41,766 nt of DNA from Lachnospiraceae bacterium (GCA_015056725.1 SVFS01000018.1:1-41766), one strand, 5' to 3'. Positions 1 to 7,902 are shown, counted from the stretch's first letter. The notes: generated from the letters alone by a model not told the origin. Translations and numbers: made by a program.

Positions 1-308
1 GCAGCGTTTGCAGTAAATGCCTTTTCACAAAGAACCGGCTTTTTATGCTGAATGCATGCAATAGCATTTGCACAATGTTCTGAGTGAGGTGTCGCAATAT
101 ACACTAAATCCACTTTAGGATCTTTCAGCATTTCTTCATAAGAGCCATAGGCTTTTTTCGCACCGTGTGCTTTAGCAAAAGCTTTTGCTTTTTCCTCTGT
201 TCGGGATGCAATGGCATACAATGATACACCTTTCATATCATTTAATGTTTTTGCCATCGTTTCGGCAATCTTACCCGCACCCATAATACCTACTCGAAAT
301 CTACTCAT
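1..308 (-). CDS. Gfo/Idh/MocA family oxidoreductase, N-terminal part (3' end outside window)
   Basis: Predicted NAD(P)-dependent sugar or polyol dehydrogenase-like oxidoreductase; the substrate cannot be inferred. About 102 codons are visible, running off the left edge. The protein opens with a Rossmann nucleotide-binding segment (RVGIMGAGKIAETMAKTL), followed by IASRTEEKAKAFAKAHG, YGSYEEML, and the family's VDLVYIATPHSEH and KPVLCEKAFTANA stretches, the last carrying the conserved EK(P/A) motif. The ATG at 308 has an AGGAG Shine-Dalgarno 7 bases upstream. The gene starts 33 bp after the SH3b gene and could be cotranscribed with it. The C-terminal substrate domain is not visible, so the family call is firm but the specific function is not. 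Confidence 0.85.
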   Translation of the reverse strand, partial: MSRFRVGIMGAGKIAETMAKTLNDMKGVSLYAIASRTEEKAKAFAKAHGAKKAYGSYEEMLKDPKVDLVYIATPHSEHCANAIACIQHKKPVLCEKAFTANA

Positions 309-341
309 AGCTTTTCTCCTGTACTTTAAACTATAACTATA

Positions 342-1769
342 TTATCTCATGTATTCTGCTTTTACATACCCTGTTTTGCCTTTATATTTTACCTTACACC
401 AACCGTCAGACTGTTTCTTAATCAGTTCAAGCTTTTCTCCTTCCTGAACCTTTCCAAGCTTATTACTTGTCTGGCTTGCCTCGGAACGGACATTAACAGT
501 TGTTGTTGCAGTAACATACGATACATCCGTTGTTTCCTGTATATCTTCAGCATCTGCTGTCTGATTATCGGCATTTTCATCCGGTGTTTCGCTGACTACT
601 TCCAGATAATCTGACTTTATAAAAACTTCTTTACCATCAGATAGTACCTTACTCCATCCGTTTGCTCTTGCTTCTATCAAAGTAAAGCGATCCCCTATCT
701 GTGCTTTTCCGACTTTATCGGAAAGCTCACTATCCGAGCTACGCATATTTACAACATCTGTAGCAGCAACAATCTTTATCGTTGCCGGTTCTTCTTCCGG
801 TGCTTCCGCTTCTGTATCTACCGGCTCATTTTCAGCTTTATTCATTGCATCCAGTGCTGCTCCGATTGCTGCAGTAATCTGATTGTCAACTTCCGTATAG
901 TATGCTGCAAAGTCAGGGTCTTCCGCCAGTAAATTATTGAAACCTACTGTTACTTTATTATTCAAATCAATAACATCATCCTGTAAATCAATTGTTTCAA
1001 TATAAGCTGCCACATCTTCATCCAGTTCTTCCTGAATGTTGATATAATACTTACCGGCTTCGTTCTGACATACATAGAAGGTTGCAAGTCCGGGCACGGT
1101 TGCTTTATCATACCCTGCCATCTGCACCTCGGTATATGCAAACACCATATAGGAATTTTCAATTGGTCCCGGCTTGGTATAAATATTTACAGCCGGATAC
1201 GCTTCCAGATACTTCGCTACTTCTCTAAGCTTAATTAAATAGTTTTCCGTCACCGGACTAACTAATGTACAGATTGTATCCATATCTCCGGCCGCCAATG
1301 CTTTATAATACTCTAACATCAGCTCATTAATTTCCGCATGTGCATTATGCTCAAGTTCCAGCTCCGGAACTACCACGCCTTCTTCTTCCACATCTACTAC
1401 TTCTGTTTCATTCTGCTGTACTATCGTTTCCTTTTTTTGATTTGCTGAAACAGCTACAAATATAGTAATTCCAAGACACAGCAATAATACTACCGGTCCG
1501 GTGATGCGTTTATTTTCATACAGGAAATTTGCAACCGTTCTAAAAATCTCTTTCAGCGAATATCTCTGTTTCTTCTCTTCCCGCTGTTTTTTCATTTTGG
1601 AAAGCTCCAGCTGCATTTCATTTACATCGGATTCTCTTACTTTGTCATTCTCTCTATCTTCCGCTTCATCAATTTCATCTGCAATTAACGATAACTCATC
1701 TTCTTCTGTTTCTTCCAAAATATCCTGCTGTATATCGATATCCATATTTTGTATATCTTTTTTTGACAT
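342..1769 (-). CDS. membrane-anchored protein with two C-terminal SH3b domains
   Basis: A 475-residue protein. It has an acidic, charged cytoplasmic N-terminus of about 85 residues with a Lys/Glu-rich probable coiled coil, one transmembrane helix at about 89-109, an extracytoplasmic middle domain of about 200 residues that I do not recognise, and two bacterial SH3 repeats at about 328-390 and 418-475 (VVNMRSSDSELSDKVG and VNVRSEASQTSNKLG, each followed by a GW(S/C)KV strand). SH3b domains usually bind cell wall, so a wall-associated role is likely, but no catalytic domain is evident. The start has AAAGG six bases upstream. It is transcribed toward the oxidoreductase gene and lies downstream of the tRNA-Arg gene. 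Confidence 0.85.
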   Translation of the reverse strand: MSKKDIQNMDIDIQQDILEETEEDELSLIADEIDEAEDRENDKVRESDVNEMQLELSKMKKQREEKKQRYSLKEIFRTVANFLYENKRITGPVVLLLCLGITIFVAVSANQKKETIVQQNETEVVDVEEEGVVVPELELEHNAHAEINELMLEYYKALAAGDMDTICTLVSPVTENYLIKLREVAKYLEAYPAVNIYTKPGPIENSYMVFAYTEVQMAGYDKATVPGLATFYVCQNEAGKYYINIQEELDEDVAAYIETIDLQDDVIDLNNKVTVGFNNLLAEDPDFAAYYTEVDNQITAAIGAALDAMNKAENEPVDTEAEAPEEEPATIKIVAATDVVNMRSSDSELSDKVGKAQIGDRFTLIEARANGWSKVLSDGKEVFIKSDYLEVVSETPDENADNQTADAEDIQETTDVSYVTATTTVNVRSEASQTSNKLGKVQEGEKLELIKKQSDGWCKVKYKGKTGYVKAEYMR

Positions 1770-1828
1770 ATAAAACCTTTCCCCGCGCCCTCGTACGCGA
1801 CACTTTTCATCTGTTCCCTATTGAAATT

Positions 1829-1864
1829 GATTACATCAGGCTCCTCTCAGAGTCTGATGTAATC
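1829..1864 (-). terminator. hairpin downstream of tRNA-Arg, probable terminator
   Basis: An 11-bp perfect stem (GATTACATCAG / CTGATGTAATC) with a 14-base loop starts four bases after the tRNA 3' end. The tract that follows on the minus strand is AATTTCAA rather than a clean T run, so termination may be weak or the stem may serve as a processing site. Confidence 0.5.
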
Positions 1865-1867
1865 TCC

Positions 1868-1939
1868 TGCACCCGACAGGAATCGAACCTGCATTAAAGG
1901 CGTCGGAGGCCTTCGTTCTATCCGTTAGACTACAGGTGC
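1868..1939 (-). tRNA. tRNA-Arg, anticodon CCG
   Basis: A 72-nt cloverleaf on the minus strand. The acceptor stem GCACCTG pairs with CGGGTGC, with discriminator A. The anticodon stem AAGGC/GCCTT carries the loop CTCCGAC, giving anticodon CCG for codon CGG. The T arm GCAGG-TTCGATT-CCTGT is standard. The D arm is weaker, with a C-A mismatch by my reading. The CCA end is not encoded. It is flanked by the SH3b gene and the DUF5688-like gene. Confidence 0.93.
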
Positions 1940-2038
1940 ATAAATGGATTGTTATGAAATATTTCATAGCAACACACCTTTCAGTATCATAACATATCCA
2001 TTCATTTATGTCTAGTTTACACAACCTTTACAGACTTA

Positions 2039-2950
2039 TCAGACCTGCATAATCTTCCCTGAAAGTCTGTCAAAAAAGTACACATCATCGCTTAAAACTT
2101 CTTCCGGTTCGACCTGTGTACGATTAATTTCCTCTACCATACATTTCAGCTCCGATGGATATTCTACCAGCTCCTGTGGCAAAAGAATTACTTCATGTAC
2201 CGAGCTTGGCAGGATATAATAACTTGTCTTATTACAATCTGCCAAATGCTGAAGTACACCATCATATAATATGCATGATGCTCCGTAAAAATTCTCATGA
2301 TTTGACATGATTAACATTGCATTCGATTGCTTTTCCAGCAATTCTCTTGTCTGTTCGTTATAGGCTGCCTCTTCATCCTTCATAAACTCTTTTAATACTT
2401 CCTTCATCGTTCGGATATGACAAGGCATCATCTCCTGAGCATTTCTTAATGCATCCTTAAACAGTTCTTCTTTTTTTACTCTCCACATTTTCATATGCTC
2501 ATTTGTTATAATAATGGTTGCCTGGGCATTTTTAATTTCTGTCACACGGCAATATGCAATAATTGCCAGATTCCAAAACATTTTATGCGGTATCCCTTTT
2601 AGAAAATTGCGGTTTTTTCCATAATGAACAATTTTAAGTGCCAGTCTTGTTTTTGCTTTTTTGTAATCATGCATGAACGCTATATCAGGAAGTTCTATAT
2701 TTTTCTTTTCCTCATATAGTTCCATAATCTCTTGCAAGATGATATCCATCTGAACACCCTGCATATAATCAATATAAAACTTTTCCAAATAAATCGTCGG
2801 TGCCCAATTGCACTCCTTGCTTCGAATGGTAATCCCATATAACAGGGTTCCGTTATTACGCTCTGTACGAATTGTTTCTATCTGTGTTCCTTCTGAAACA
2901 AGTGTTTTTGCTCTTTGGCAAATTTCTTCAATAAATTGTGTATAGTCCAT
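2039..2950 (-). CDS. DUF5688 family protein
   Basis: A 303-residue soluble protein of unknown function that I recognise as DUF5688-like, a family common in Lachnospiraceae. Supporting features are the N-terminal MDYTQFIEEICQRAK region, the GITIR and PTIYLEKFY segments, a central part with KGIPHKMFWNLAIIAY, and the C-terminal SYYILPSSVHEVILLP stretch. No signal peptide, membrane helix or catalytic motif is apparent. The start has a strong AGGAGG Shine-Dalgarno. It follows the efp terminator, and a TATAAT at 3025-3030 could be part of its own promoter, though no good -35 was found. The family name rests on pattern memory, not a search. Confidence 0.75.
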   Translation of the reverse strand: MDYTQFIEEICQRAKTLVSEGTQIETIRTERNNGTLLYGITIRSKECNWAPTIYLEKFYIDYMQGVQMDIILQEIMELYEEKKNIELPDIAFMHDYKKAKTRLALKIVHYGKNRNFLKGIPHKMFWNLAIIAYCRVTEIKNAQATIIITNEHMKMWRVKKEELFKDALRNAQEMMPCHIRTMKEVLKEFMKDEEAAYNEQTRELLEKQSNAMLIMSNHENFYGASCILYDGVLQHLADCNKTSYYILPSSVHEVILLPQELVEYPSELKCMVEEINRTQVEPEEVLSDDVYFFDRLSGKIMQV

Positions 2951-3034
2951 TGCTTCCTCCTATAAAAAATCAGGAAGAATGCTTCTTATTATCTTTTCTT
3001 CTAAAACTGCATGCGAAGCTGCATATTATAGCAA

Positions 3035-3071
3035 AGAAAAAAGACAACGGAAGCAAGCTTCCATTGTCTTA
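3035..3071 (-). terminator. intrinsic terminator of efp
   Basis: Stem AAGACAATGGAAGC / GCTTCCGTTGTCTT with a minimal loop, followed on the minus strand by TTTTCTTT. It begins 14 bases after the efp stop codon. Confidence 0.9.
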
Positions 3072-3084
3072 TAGGTCATATACA

Positions 3085-3642
3085 TTATACACGGCTCAAA
3101 TATTCGCCTGTACGTGTGTCAATTTTGATAACATCACCCTGGTTAACAAAAAGTGGAACATAAACAGTTGCACCTGTCTCAACAGTAGCAGGTTTTGTAG
3201 CACCTGTAGCTGTATCGCCTTTAAATCCAGGCTCTGTTTCTGTAATTTCAAGTTCAACGAATAATGGCGGTTCAACTGCAAAGATACCTCCGTTATGGGA
3301 TAACATCTTAACCATTTCGTTTTCTTTTACGAATTTCATTGCATCGCCAACTTCATTTACATTAAGCATAATCTGATCATATGTTTCTGTATCCATGAAA
3401 TTGTACATATCGCCATCTGCGTATAAATACTGCATTTCTTTTCTATCAATACGTGCCTGTGGACATTTATCAACCGGTCTGAAAGTTTTTTCAATCACAC
3501 CACCACTCTTGATATTTTTTAATTTTGTTCTAACGAATGCTGCACCTTTACCCGGTTTTACATGCTGGAACTCGATAATCTGAAACACGTTTCCTTCCAC
3601 TTCGATTGTGATACCGTTTCTGAAATCACCTGCAGATATCAT
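3085..3642 (-). CDS. efp: elongation factor P
   Basis: Translation factor that binds between the ribosomal P and E sites and rescues stalling at polyproline stretches. The 185-residue length is standard. The N-terminal KOW-like domain carries the conserved loop [10 protein letters not shown], in which Lys32 is the position modified in family members. The two OB domains follow, with [11 protein letters not shown] and the C-terminal [17 protein letters not shown] signature. Shine-Dalgarno AGGAGG precedes the ATG. It lies 82 bp after aroQ, has its own terminator, and a weak promoter-like pair (TTGAAA, TATAAA, 15-bp spacer) at 3689-3715 suggests partly independent transcription. Confidence 0.98.
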   Translation of the reverse strand: MISAGDFRNGITIEVEGNVFQIIEFQHVKPGKGAAFVRTKLKNIKSGGVIEKTFRPVDKCPQARIDRKEMQYLYADGDMYNFMDTETYDQIMLNVNEVGDAMKFVKENEMVKMLSHNGGIFAVEPPLFVELEITETEPGFKGDTATGATKPATVETGATVYVPLFVNQGDVIKIDTRTGEYLSRV

Positions 3643-3724
3643 ATTCTATTCCTCCTAAATATTGGTTCGCGTAATAATTCTTTTATAGTTTATACTAAAA
3701 AATGTGTTTTTTCAACTCTTTTTT

Positions 3725-4156
3725 CTATTTCCCGAGCAAGAAATCAATAGCCTGTAAATACCCTTCAAGCCCCTGACCGTAAATCTGTTTTTGACAAGCA
3801 GGCGCCGTCACGGAAACCTTACGGAATTCTTCGCGTTTTGTTATATCAGAAATGTGAATTTCCACTTTTGGAATATCTGAAAGGGATGCCAGCGCATCAT
3901 GGATTGCATAGCTGTAATGTGTGTACGCGCCCGGATTAATCACAATTCCCTGTATCTTATCAAAATACGCTTCCTGAATTCTGTCAATAATCGCACCCTC
4001 GTGATTGCTTTGAAATACTTCTACTTCACAATTTTCTGCTTTGCACTTATCTTCAATCAGCTTTACCAGATATGCATAATCCTGTGTTCCGTAAACACTT
4101 TTTTCACGAATTCCCAAAAAATTCAAATTCGGTCCGTTTATAACAAGTATTTTCAT
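3725..4156 (-). CDS. aroQ: 3-dehydroquinate dehydratase, type II
   Basis: Catalyses the third step of the shikimate pathway, dehydrating 3-dehydroquinate to 3-dehydroshikimate. The 143-residue length and the motifs VINGPNLNFLGIRE, FQSNHEGAIIDRI, GIVINPGAYTHYSYAI and VEIHISDITKREEFR identify the type II dodecameric enzyme; the active-site Tyr (in VYGTQDYA) and the His of the VEIHISD strand are present. The ATG overlaps the aroK stop codon by 4 bp (ATGA), indicating translational coupling in the aroE-aroK-aroQ operon. Confidence 0.97.
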   Translation of the reverse strand: MKILVINGPNLNFLGIREKSVYGTQDYAYLVKLIEDKCKAENCEVEVFQSNHEGAIIDRIQEAYFDKIQGIVINPGAYTHYSYAIHDALASLSDIPKVEIHISDITKREEFRKVSVTAPACQKQIYGQGLEGYLQAIDFLLGK

Positions 4157-4659
4157 TGTACTGCCTCCATGATTTCTTCTAATACTTCTTCAAAGCTCTT
4201 GCCGTCTCCGCAAATAATAACGTCTGCCACACCTTCGTAGATGTCACTTCTCTTTGCCAAAAGATCTTCTATCTTCTGTTTCGGATTATCTCCCTGCAGC
4301 AAAGGTCTTGTGTTATCTCCCTGTAATCGTTCGTATACGGTATCTGCCGATACTTTCAGATACACAACGGTCCCAAGCTCCTTCAAAAGCTTCCTGTTTT
4401 CTTCCCGAAGTGGTGTACCCCCTCCAAGCGAAATAATTCTTTCTGCGCTTTCCCATTTCAGTGATTCCAGAACCTCTGTTTCCTTTTTTCGAAAATAGGC
4501 TTCTCCGTAGGTAGCAAATATATCACTTATCGACATTCCTTCTTTTTTTTCTATCAGTTTATCTGTATCTAAAAATGCTTTCCTAAGCTTATAGGATAGT
4601 TTAAGTCCCATAGAGCTTTTTCCGGAGCCCATAAAGCCCATCAAAATAATATGTTTCAT
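4153..4659 (-). CDS. aroK: shikimate kinase
   Basis: Phosphorylates shikimate to shikimate 3-phosphate using ATP. The 168 residues begin with the Walker A loop GFMGSGKSSMG, then the shikimate-binding DTD motif (FLDTDKLIEKKEG), the IISLGGGTPL loop and the lid region RLQGDNTRPLLQGD. The start overlaps the aroE stop by 4 bp and the stop overlaps the aroQ start by 4 bp, so the three genes form one coupled unit. Confidence 0.97.
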   Translation of the reverse strand: MKHIILMGFMGSGKSSMGLKLSYKLRKAFLDTDKLIEKKEGMSISDIFATYGEAYFRKKETEVLESLKWESAERIISLGGGTPLREENRKLLKELGTVVYLKVSADTVYERLQGDNTRPLLQGDNPKQKIEDLLAKRSDIYEGVADVIICGDGKSFEEVLEEIMEAVQ

Positions 4660-5522
4660 GCTAATTCCTTTTTCAACTTTTCGTAAACTTCCAATGCTGT
4701 CTCTTCTGTAGTGGAAATATTATTCCATAATTCATATGCAATGATTCCCTGATATAATAACATTTTCAAACCATTAAAGCTCTTTCCGCCTGCATTCTTT
4801 ACACATTGCATAAATTTCGTCTGAGCCGGATTATAAATGAGATCATATCCATACTCTATCATTTGATAAAACTCCATATCTTCTATAACGGCTTTATCTG
4901 TTTCCGGATACATTCCAACATTCGTTGCCTGTACTGCAAGGTACTTACATGACTTATCCAGCTTTTTATATCCTTCTAACTCATATGCTGTACAGATATC
5001 CTTTCCCGCTTTCTGATTGATTTCATCCGCAATCATCCGGGCTTTTTCTATTGTACGGTTCATGATATGTATCTTTTTTGCCTTCTTTTGTAATAAAAGG
5101 ATGGCAACTGCTCTTGCAACACCACCTGCTCCCAGTATAATAACTTCTCTATCCTCTATTTCGATACCATCAGAAAGCATGGCTCTGTATAATCCGGGCA
5201 TATCCGTATTATAGCCTTTATAACCGCCTTCTGTACGTACCAATGTATTAACAGCTCCAATACTTTCCGCAAGCGGATCGATAGCTGTCAGGTAGTTCAA
5301 TACTTCTGCCTTATAGGGTACTGTTACATTCATTCCCAAAAAATTATATGCATCTGCACCTTTTACTGCTGCTTCCAATTTTCCCGTTTCTACCTGCAAT
5401 GGTACATATACCAGATTATGACCATATTTTGCTGCCAGATAATTATGAATCACCGGCGACATGGTATGTCCGATTGGATAGCCGATTAAACCACACACTT
5501 TCGTTTTTGCATTTATGTTCAT
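4656..5522 (-). CDS. aroE: shikimate dehydrogenase
   Basis: NADPH-dependent reduction of 3-dehydroshikimate to shikimate. The 288 residues include the N-terminal substrate site GYPIGHTMSPVIHNYL, the NVTVPYK loop with the catalytic Lys, NTLV and GYNTDMPG, the Rossmann motif VIILGAGGVARAV and a C-terminal helix after GLKMLLYQGIIAYELW. It heads the aroE-aroK-aroQ coupled set and lies 26 bp after yqeG. The Shine-Dalgarno is weak (GAG 8 bases upstream). Genes for the other shikimate steps are not in the window. Confidence 0.97.
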   Translation of the reverse strand: MNINAKTKVCGLIGYPIGHTMSPVIHNYLAAKYGHNLVYVPLQVETGKLEAAVKGADAYNFLGMNVTVPYKAEVLNYLTAIDPLAESIGAVNTLVRTEGGYKGYNTDMPGLYRAMLSDGIEIEDREVIILGAGGVARAVAILLLQKKAKKIHIMNRTIEKARMIADEINQKAGKDICTAYELEGYKKLDKSCKYLAVQATNVGMYPETDKAVIEDMEFYQMIEYGYDLIYNPAQTKFMQCVKNAGGKSFNGLKMLLYQGIIAYELWNNISTTEETALEVYEKLKKELA

Positions 5523-5548
5523 TCGTTTTACTCACTTTCTTCGTCTGT

Positions 5549-6055
5549 TTAAACTGACTTCTGATTATTCTTTTTATAAAAATATAATATTGGTTTCTCA
5601 AAATATCTCTTTATTACAATTTGAATTTCTTCTTTCGGATAAATAGGTTTTACTAAAATCGTATCAATTCCGCATCGTTTTGCTCCCCAAACATCCGTAA
5701 ATATCTGATCTCCGATAAATAACGCCTGGCTCTTTTCTATTTTCATAAGCTCTAACGCTTTTTCATACCCGGCCGGAAGAGGTTTTCCTGCTTTGTAAAT
5801 GTACAAAGCTCCCACTTGTTCCGCAAAGGATTTTACTCTCGGCTCTTTATTATTGGACAATAAAACCGCCTGATATCCGATTGCTTTTAATTTCTCAAAG
5901 AGTGCCAACGCTCTTTCGTCAGCCGGCAGACCATGTGGTACAAGCGTATTATCTATATCAAAAATAACACCTCTTTTTCCATCCATGTACCGTTTCTCAA
6001 AATCAATTTCATACGTACTATTTAAGTATTCTTTTGGAAAAAACTGTTCAAACAC
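5549..6055 (-). CDS. yqeG: YqeG family HAD IIIA-type phosphatase
   Basis: A 168-residue HAD-superfamily phosphatase; the physiological substrate of YqeG is not established. The sequence shows HAD motif I FDIDNTLVPHG (nucleophile Asp33, acid Asp35), motif II LLSNNKEPRV, the motif III lysine in IYKAGKPLP and motif IV IGDQIFTDVWGAKRCG. The start is GTG, chosen because GAGGAAG lies 7 bases upstream and the protein begins at the conserved FEQFFPKEY. It immediately precedes aroE, an arrangement I recall from other Clostridia, and is probably cotranscribed. Confidence 0.9.
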   Translation of the reverse strand: MFEQFFPKEYLNSTYEIDFEKRYMDGKRGVIFDIDNTLVPHGLPADERALALFEKLKAIGYQAVLLSNNKEPRVKSFAEQVGALYIYKAGKPLPAGYEKALELMKIEKSQALFIGDQIFTDVWGAKRCGIDTILVKPIYPKEEIQIVIKRYFEKPILYFYKKNNQKSV

Positions 6056-6135
6056 GTTTCTACTTCCTCTTTATATTCTTTTATATCAACCATAGTCAAA
6101 TCCTGTAAATCACTATGCTTCATACTCTTTCTACT

Positions 6136-6166
6136 ATAAAAAACACCTTGCAAAAATGCAAGGTGT
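6136..6166 (-). terminator. intrinsic terminator of the sigma-28-driven gene
   Basis: Perfect 10-bp stem ACACCTTGCA / TGCAAGGTGT with a 4-base loop, followed on the minus strand by TTTTTTATAG. It sits 20 bases after the stop codon at 6186 and separates this unit from yqeG. Confidence 0.88.
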
Positions 6167-6185
6167 AATTCTTCTTTATGGGCTT

Positions 6186-6596
6186 CTATTTTAGTAAAAC
6201 AATACCGTCTTCACTCATGCTGTGAAGCAACCCGCCATTGGCTACATTGGACGAACCTACAAAATACTGATAATCCTGTAAGATACTGTCTTTCTGCATG
6301 TCGGAAATTGCTTTCTGCATATCCAGATTTTCCAGATTACTATCTTTTCCGATATATCCATAGTCATCATTCTGTCTGAAAGAAAGGGAAATATCTTCAA
6401 GCTTTGCAACTCTCTGTGCTCTGAGCTTATCTGCTTCCGCGTTATGAATTGTCGATGAAGGAGTCTGACTCTTAGAAGATTCTTCTACCTTCTGCTGGTC
6501 TTGTCTACGCACAGTTTCCACATCAACCGTTCTGATATTATTCATCAAATAGCTGCTCTGAATTCCCGCGTACTGATTAATACCGATATATGCCAA
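6186..6596 (-). CDS. uncharacterised protein, candidate member of the flagellar/motility regulon
   Basis: A soluble protein of about 136 residues that I cannot assign to a named family. The N-terminal part (MAYIGINQYAGIQSSYLMNNI) is followed by a low-complexity polar linker and a more conserved-looking C-terminal half (LEDISLSFRQNDDYGYIGKD, then DMQKAISDMQKDSILQDYQYFVG). I chose the TTG at 6596 because AAAGGTGGTG lies 6 bases upstream; a GTG at 6608 would lie inside that Shine-Dalgarno. It is monocistronic: a sigma-28-type promoter lies upstream (6633-6659) and a terminator downstream. The helical Q-rich C-terminus reminds me of small flagellar accessory proteins of Lachnospiraceae, but this is an impression; the promoter is the real evidence. 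Confidence 0.75.
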   Translation of the reverse strand: MAYIGINQYAGIQSSYLMNNIRTVDVETVRRQDQQKVEESSKSQTPSSTIHNAEADKLRAQRVAKLEDISLSFRQNDDYGYIGKDSNLENLDMQKAISDMQKDSILQDYQYFVGSSNVANGGLLHSMSEDGIVLLK

Positions 6597-6632
6597 GTCC
6601 TTCACCACCTTTCCGTTAGCTTTGTGTTATAA

Positions 6633-6659
6633 TTATCGGAATAATTTGACAATACTTTA
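6633..6659 (-). promoter_or_regulatory. sigma-28 (FliA/SigD-type) promoter
   Basis: On the minus strand TAAA (6659-6656) is followed by exactly 15 bases and TCCGATAA (6640-6633), 7 of 8 matches to the flagellar sigma-factor -10 GCCGATAA with the canonical spacer. It ends 36 bases before the chosen TTG start. The -10 also forms an inverted repeat with TCCGATAA at 6661-6668 on the plus strand. Confidence 0.72.
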
Positions 6660-6690
6660 GTCCGATAAAAACTTTTTTCATAAAAGTGAA

Positions 6691-6963
6691 TTATTTATGT
6701 TTTACAATTCCGTTATATTTCATGGTTGCAAATAATTTCGCAAAAGTAACAATTACAAGAAGTACTACATCATACCACAGAAAATTATATACAGACTGTC
6801 TGGCATCCGCAAACCACTGTGTATCTTCCCAAAGCTTGCCACCCCAAAATACGAATAGCAGCCCTAAAATAGCAATAAAAAGAAATGCCAGCCTCCACTT
6901 ATTCAACGCTTCTATCCTTTTCTTAGCTTTCCCGATTTTTTCTTCTCTATCCATGTTACTCAT
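6691..6963 (-). CDS. small two-TM membrane protein
   Basis: A 90-residue hypothetical protein with a basic N-terminal helix (about 1-24), a first transmembrane helix at about 25-42 (LAFLFIAILGLLFVFWGG) and a second at about 63-82 (WYDVVLLVIVTFAKLFATM), ending in a basic tail. No known domain is recognised. It lies 24 bp after nrdR and is probably cotranscribed from the nrdR promoter; nothing in the sequence links it to nucleotide metabolism. Confidence 0.75.
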   Translation of the reverse strand: MSNMDREEKIGKAKKRIEALNKWRLAFLFIAILGLLFVFWGGKLWEDTQWFADARQSVYNFLWYDVVLLVIVTFAKLFATMKYNGIVKHK

Positions 6964-6987
6964 GTCTTTTTATTATTCCTTTTCAGA

Positions 6988-7437
6988 TTATTTGAAAATT
7001 TTCTTTAATTCATCCATAAATGTATTGATATCTTTGAACTCTCTATATACGGAAGCAAATCTTACATATGCAACCGCATCAAGATTTTTCAATTTTTCCA
7101 TTACGAATTCACCAATTACTTCACTGGCAATTTCTTTATCTTCCAACTTGAAAATTTCTGTTTCCACTTCATCTACCAAACGCTCAATCTGTCCCGCGCT
7201 AATCGGTCTTTTATGGCAAGCTCTCAGTACACCTGCTTCTATCTTTGCACGGTCATAAGCTTCTCGGTTATTATCCTTCTTAATAATAATAAGCGGAATT
7301 GTCTCTACCTTCTCATAAGTCGTAAATCGCTTATCACACTCATCACATACACGTCTTCTTCGGATTGAATTATTTTCTTCAGCCGGACGAGAATCAATTA
7401 CTCTTGTATTCTCATGACCACAAAACGGACACTTCAT
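6988..7437 (-). CDS. nrdR: transcriptional repressor NrdR
   Basis: Zinc- and nucleotide-binding repressor of ribonucleotide reductase genes. The 149-residue protein begins MKCPFCGHENTRVIDSR, has the second zinc-ribbon pair CDECDKRF, and then the ATP-cone domain (IIKKDNNREAYDRAKIEAGVLRA in two parts, ending AYVRFASVYREFKD). I start it at the ATG at 7437 because the family always begins with the zinc ribbon; an upstream in-frame ATG at 7494 would add 19 non-conserved residues. A consensus sigma-A promoter precedes it. No NrdR-box pair was found in the window and no nrd genes are nearby. Confidence 0.96.
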   Translation of the reverse strand: MKCPFCGHENTRVIDSRPAEENNSIRRRRVCDECDKRFTTYEKVETIPLIIIKKDNNREAYDRAKIEAGVLRACHKRPISAGQIERLVDEVETEIFKLEDKEIASEVIGEFVMEKLKNLDAVAYVRFASVYREFKDINTFMDELKKIFK

Positions 7438-7507
7438 TTGTTTACCCCCATCATTTCTCAACCTATAAATAGACAGAATGCGGAAACTACACATTTTGTC
7501 ATATGAA

Positions 7508-7536
7508 ATTATACGTTATGTAATCCAAATTGTCAA
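7508..7536 (-). promoter_or_regulatory. consensus sigma-A promoter of nrdR
   Basis: TTGACA (7536-7531), 17-bp spacer, TATAAT (7513-7508): both hexamers perfect. The expected start of transcription near 7501 gives a leader of about 65 nt before the nrdR ATG at 7437. Confidence 0.9.
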
Positions 7537-7585
7537 TTATTCCCTGAAATTATGTAAACTCATTTCACAGAAAAATGCCGATAAA

Positions 7586-7816
7586 TCAACATCTTTCTAT
7601 CAAAATAATATCCGGTCCGATTTGCTTAATATCTTTATAGCAAATTTCATAATCCGGCTCACAATGAAAACATAAAGAGAACATAGAACAAGACGGAACA
7701 ATCAATTTTTTTATTTGTCCGCTACATTCATCAAATTCAAAATCCGTCACTCTTCCAAGCTTTTTGCATGTCCTTTCACATATTACTTCTTTGCATTTCA
7801 ATTCTGAAAACAGCAT
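7586..7816 (-). CDS. YlmC/YmxH family PRC-barrel sporulation-associated protein
   Basis: A 76-residue small beta-barrel protein of the YlmC/YmxH family; members occur in spore-formers and are often placed near sigE/sigG, but the molecular function is unknown. The sequence MLFSELKCKEVICERTCKKLG is the usual opening, followed by DFEFDECSGQIKKLIVPS and the C-terminal DIKQIGPDIILIE. I chose the third ATG (7816), which has AGGAG 8 bases upstream; the ATG at 7822 would be only 2 bases from it and that at 7834 lacks a usable site. Two extra Cys pairs (CERTC, CFHCEPDYEIC) are noticeable. It is divergent from sigG. Confidence 0.88.
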   Translation of the reverse strand: MLFSELKCKEVICERTCKKLGRVTDFEFDECSGQIKKLIVPSCSMFSLCFHCEPDYEICYKDIKQIGPDIILIERC

Positions 7817-7873
7817 CTTCATTTCTCCTGCCATTCCTACTCAATATATCTTATGCAAAATGTAGTGTTGCGT

Positions 7874-7902
7874 GAATAATTCTTTCCCCTTTGTGCAATC
7901 TA
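7874..7902 (+). promoter_or_regulatory. candidate sigma-G/sigma-F-type promoter of sigG
   Basis: GAATA (7874-7878), 17-bp spacer, CAATCTA (7896-7902). The -35 fits the forespore GNATR element and the -10 partly fits CATNNTA. It lies 74 bases upstream of the sigG ATG, consistent with the forespore-specific, autoregulated transcription known for sigG. The match is short, so this is tentative. Confidence 0.4.

Noticed and set aside
1836-2024. 62-codon minus-strand frame
   Set aside because: It spans the tRNA-Arg gene and its hairpin, so it is not coding.
6022-6123. Small minus-strand frame of about 33 codons upstream of and overlapping yqeG
   Set aside because: No ribosome-binding site, overlaps the yqeG start in another frame, and no recognisable features.
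7438-7494. Upstream extension of nrdR by 19 codons
   Set aside because: NrdR proteins begin at MKCPFC; the extra residues are not conserved and the upstream ATG is close to the transcription start.
7577-7584. Exact GCCGATAA on the plus strand, a possible sigma-28 -10
   Set aside because: The nearest TAAA is 18 bases upstream instead of 15 and the promoter would point antisense into the ylmC-like gene.
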